From: a bacterium 1xD42-87
Lineage (GTDB): Bacteria; Bacillota; Clostridia; Lachnospirales; Lachnospiraceae
NCBI GenBank assembly: GCA_003611805.1
Contig: RAYM01000014.1
Location: forward strand, 1-64,000
Direction: 5' to 3'
DNA length: 64,000 nt
Shown: positions 61,883 through 64,000 of the stretch, one piece after another
How the letters are laid out: each line of letters starts with the position of its first letter
Position numbering within the stretch: position 1 is the first letter of the stretch
Notes under the pieces: generated by a model
The model's database searches: none
Seen by the model: only the letters and a program-made list of their open reading frames with translations
Told to the model about the DNA's origin: nothing
Position numbers and translations under genes: made by a program

Positions 61883-63748
61883 ATGGAAAAAACGAGAAAA
61901 CCTTTTAATGCAAAACTGTTTTACAGACGGACATGCCTGATTATATATGATATTATCAGTATTGCCCTGGCAAGCTACGTGGCGATTTTATGGCGTTACG
62001 ATTTTCATCTGGATGAAATTCCCAGACATTTTATGCAGCCGATTGAACGCTTTCTGCCGATCAATATTTTGCTGGCGCTTGTCATTTTCTATTTTATGCG
62101 GCTCTACAACAGTCTGTGGGCTTTTGCGGGGGAAACGGAGTTACAGAATATCGTGATGGGCTGCGTGCTGTCTACGCTGGTGGATGCGGCAGGTCTGCAG
62201 CTTTTCAAGGTGACGACCCGGGCGGTGCCGAGAAGCTACTATCCCGCATATATGGCGGTTTTAGTGGTCTGTATTTTTACGAGCCGCTTTTCCTATCGGT
62301 TTTTCCGCGGATTAAAGCATAAGCAGCAGAATAAAAAGAACCTGATTTCGGTGATGGTGATCGGCGCGGGCGAGGCGGCAAATCTGATTATCAAAGAGAT
62401 CGTAAACAGCAATTTTTCCACTATGGTCATCAAATGTATTATTGACGACGACAAGGGAAAGTGGGGGAAATACATTCAGGGTATCAAAGTGGTAGGTGGA
62501 CGGGACAAGATCGTGGAGTGCGCGGACATTTATGACGTGGATGAGATTATTGTGGCGATGCCTTCGGCCCCGAGGACGGAGATCCGGGAAATTCTGGACA
62601 TTTGTAAGGATACGAACTGTAAGCTGCGTTCTCTTCCCGGCATGTACCAGCTTGTAAACGGTGAGGTCAATGTGAGCAAGCTGCGGGACGTGGAACTGGA
62701 AGATCTGCTTGGAAGGGACCCGATCAGCGTTGATATGGATTCCATTCTCGGCTATGTGCAGGGGAAGGTGGTGCTTGTCACCGGCGGCGGCGGTTCCATA
62801 GGCAGCGAGCTCTGCAGGCAGATTGCAACCCACAGACCGAAACAGCTTGTCATTGTGGATATTTATGAAAACTCAGTTTACGATGTGCAGCAGGAACTGA
62901 AACAGAAGTATCCGGAACTGAACCTTATGGTGCTCATTGCGTCCGTGCGCAACACCAACCGGATGAACTATATTTTTTCTAAATACAAGCCGGATATCGT
63001 ATATCACGCGGCGGCGCACAAGCATGTGCCGCTGATGGAGGACAGCCCTACCGAGGCGATTAAGAACAATGTTTTCGGCACTTTTAAGACAGCGCAGGCG
63101 GCGGCAATGAGCGGGGTGCAGCGGTTTGTCATGATTTCCACCGACAAGGCGGTGAACCCCACGAATATCATGGGTGCCAGCAAACGTATCTGTGAGATGA
63201 TTATTCAGACGTTTGACAAGCACTACGACACGGAATTTGTGGCTGTGCGGTTCGGCAATGTGCTGGGCAGCAACGGCAGCGTGATTCCGCTTTTCCGCAA
63301 ACAGATCGCGGCGGGCGGTCCGGTTACGGTCACTCATCCTGATATCATTCGTTATTTTATGACCATACCGGAAGCGGTGTCGCTCGTTCTGCAGGCAGGC
63401 GCTTACGCAAAGGGCGGAGAAATTTTTGTGCTGGATATGGGTGAACCTGTTAAAATTCTTTCGCTGGCGGAGAATCTGATTAAACTTTCAGGATACCGTG
63501 TGGGCGAGGATATTAAGATTGAGTTTACCGGTCTGCGTCCCGGAGAAAAGCTTTATGAGGAACTCCTGATGGACGAGGAAGGCATGAAAGATACGGCTAA
63601 CCGAATGATTCACATCGGCAAACCGATTGAAGTGGACGAGCATGTATTTTTCACACAGTTGAAGGAGCTGAAGGACGAGTGCCAGATCGAAAACTCGGAT
63701 ATCAGGCCTTTGATCAAAAAGATTGTACCGACGTATCACTATAGTTAA
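61883..63748 (+). CDS. Membrane UDP-GlcNAc 4,6-dehydratase (CapD/PglF-like)
   Basis: 621 residues. Four transmembrane helices occupy about residues 15-130. A first Rossmann domain follows (VMVIGAGEAANLIIKEI). The catalytic SDR domain begins near residue 295 (VLVTGGGGSIGSELCRQI). DIVYHAAAHKHVPLME, MISTDKAVNPTNIMGASKR and RFGNVLGSNGSVIPLF are the active-site landmarks of PglF. It would make UDP-4-keto-6-deoxy-GlcNAc. The aminotransferase that follows would turn it into a UDP-4-amino sugar, the bacillosamine route; this could also feed nonulosonate synthesis. Confidence 0.88.
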   Translation: MEKTRKPFNAKLFYRRTCLIIYDIISIALASYVAILWRYDFHLDEIPRHFMQPIERFLPINILLALVIFYFMRLYNSLWAFAGETELQNIVMGCVLSTLVDAAGLQLFKVTTRAVPRSYYPAYMAVLVVCIFTSRFSYRFFRGLKHKQQNKKNLISVMVIGAGEAANLIIKEIVNSNFSTMVIKCIIDDDKGKWGKYIQGIKVVGGRDKIVECADIYDVDEIIVAMPSAPRTEIREILDICKDTNCKLRSLPGMYQLVNGEVNVSKLRDVELEDLLGRDPISVDMDSILGYVQGKVVLVTGGGGSIGSELCRQIATHRPKQLVIVDIYENSVYDVQQELKQKYPELNLMVLIASVRNTNRMNYIFSKYKPDIVYHAAAHKHVPLMEDSPTEAIKNNVFGTFKTAQAAAMSGVQRFVMISTDKAVNPTNIMGASKRICEMIIQTFDKHYDTEFVAVRFGNVLGSNGSVIPLFRKQIAAGGPVTVTHPDIIRYFMTIPEAVSLVLQAGAYAKGGEIFVLDMGEPVKILSLAENLIKLSGYRVGEDIKIEFTGLRPGEKLYEELLMDEEGMKDTANRMIHIGKPIEVDEHVFFTQLKELKDECQIENSDIRPLIKKIVPTYHYS

Positions 63749-63821
63749 ACAGCTCAGCCGGAGCGTCAGACTTTGCGGATGGGCGAGTGCTGAGCGTCAG
63801 ATAACTGAAAGGAGCAAAACC

Positions 63822-64000
63822 ATGGAGAAAAAGAGAATTTACCTCTCCTCCCCCACCATGCACGGGGATGAGCAGAGATTTGTGCAGGAGGCTTTCGATA
63901 CAAACTGGGTGGCGCCTCTGGGACCGAACGTAACCGCGTTTGAGGAGGAGATGGCGGCATATACGGGATGTGGTTATGCGGCCGCGCTGGCATCGGGAAC
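63822..64000 (+). CDS. PglE-like DegT family aminotransferase (3' end outside window)
   Basis: AAAGGAG lies eight bases before the ATG. The visible 59 residues read RIYLSSPTMHGDEQRFVQEAF and then NWVAPLGPNVTAFEEEM, the opening of UDP-4-amino-sugar transaminases (PglE type). It follows the PglF-like dehydratase with a 73-base gap, the usual pairing. The remainder, including the Lys, is outside the window. Confidence 0.83.
   Translation, partial: MEKKRIYLSSPTMHGDEQRFVQEAFDTNWVAPLGPNVTAFEEEMAAYTGCGYAAALASG

Noticed and set aside
1..64000. CRISPR array, tRNA, rRNA, prophage or integrative element ends
   Set aside because: No regularly spaced repeats, tRNA cloverleaf, rRNA segment, integrase or phage structural gene was seen on reading either strand; short tRNAs cannot be fully excluded by eye.

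Overview
The window looks like a chromosomal surface-glycan region of a Clostridia bacterium, most likely a Lachnospiraceae. Nearly every supported gene lies on the + strand. Shine-Dalgarno sites are strong and close to AGGAGG, and protein families typical of that group recur: AAA-like ATPases with a PD-(D/E)XK tail, FkbM methyltransferases, WbsX/GH99-like proteins, Stealth proteins and a TnpB-like protein. I found no rRNA, tRNA, CRISPR array or intact insertion sequence. The genus is an inference; no marker gene is present.

Layout. (1) 1-1.75 kb: the 3' part of a TnpB-like gene whose RuvC catalytic residues look substituted, followed by about 250 bases of strongly hairpin-forming, non-coding sequence. 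(2) 1.8-3.5 kb: an AAA-like ATPase/PD-(D/E)XK gene and a strong hairpin with a T-run. (3) 3.6-32.2 kb: a mostly AT-rich glycan island of about 26 tightly packed genes. They encode a CDP-glycerol-transferase-like protein, UDP-xylose synthase, GalE, a perosamine-synthase-like aminotransferase with cupin and methyltransferase partners, many glycosyltransferases (GT2, GT4, GT11, DUF4422), a Stealth phosphotransferase, a PIG-L deacetylase, a WbsX protein, four FkbM methyltransferases and a TylF-type methyltransferase. Thirteen of these proteins carry the same small Rossmann-like GxG module at one end. One FkbM gene is broken at a run of nine Gs, a possible phase-variation switch. (4) 32.4-38.5 kb: a compact AT-rich four-gene cassette encoding an M48 metallopeptidase with Sel1 repeats, a two-helix membrane protein, a 1104-residue TPR-CHAT protease and a small possible winged-helix protein. 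(5) 38.9-40.5 kb: a second copy of the AAA-like/PD-(D/E)XK gene. (6) 40.6-64 kb: a GC-richer block encoding nonulosonic-acid enzymes (PseF-like, PseI-like, ATP-grasp, GT52), an ABC flippase, GtrA, an acyltransferase, WecE-like aminotransferase plus GNAT, an ArnC-like glycosyltransferase, four large polytopic membrane proteins including an O-antigen-ligase-like one, ArgC, a membrane CapD/PglF-type dehydratase and the start of a PglE-like aminotransferase.

Together the genes would make nucleotide sugars (UDP-Xyl, UDP-Gal or UDP-Ara, a GDP-4-amino sugar, a dTDP-4-amino sugar, a UDP-bacillosamine-type sugar and a CMP-nonulosonate), assemble and heavily methylate or otherwise decorate a glycan, flip it and ligate it at the cell surface. 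The best candidates for an undescribed system are the TPR-CHAT/M48 cassette, the nuclease-dead TnpB with its adjacent structured RNA, and the recurrent Rossmann-like module shared by unrelated glycan enzymes.
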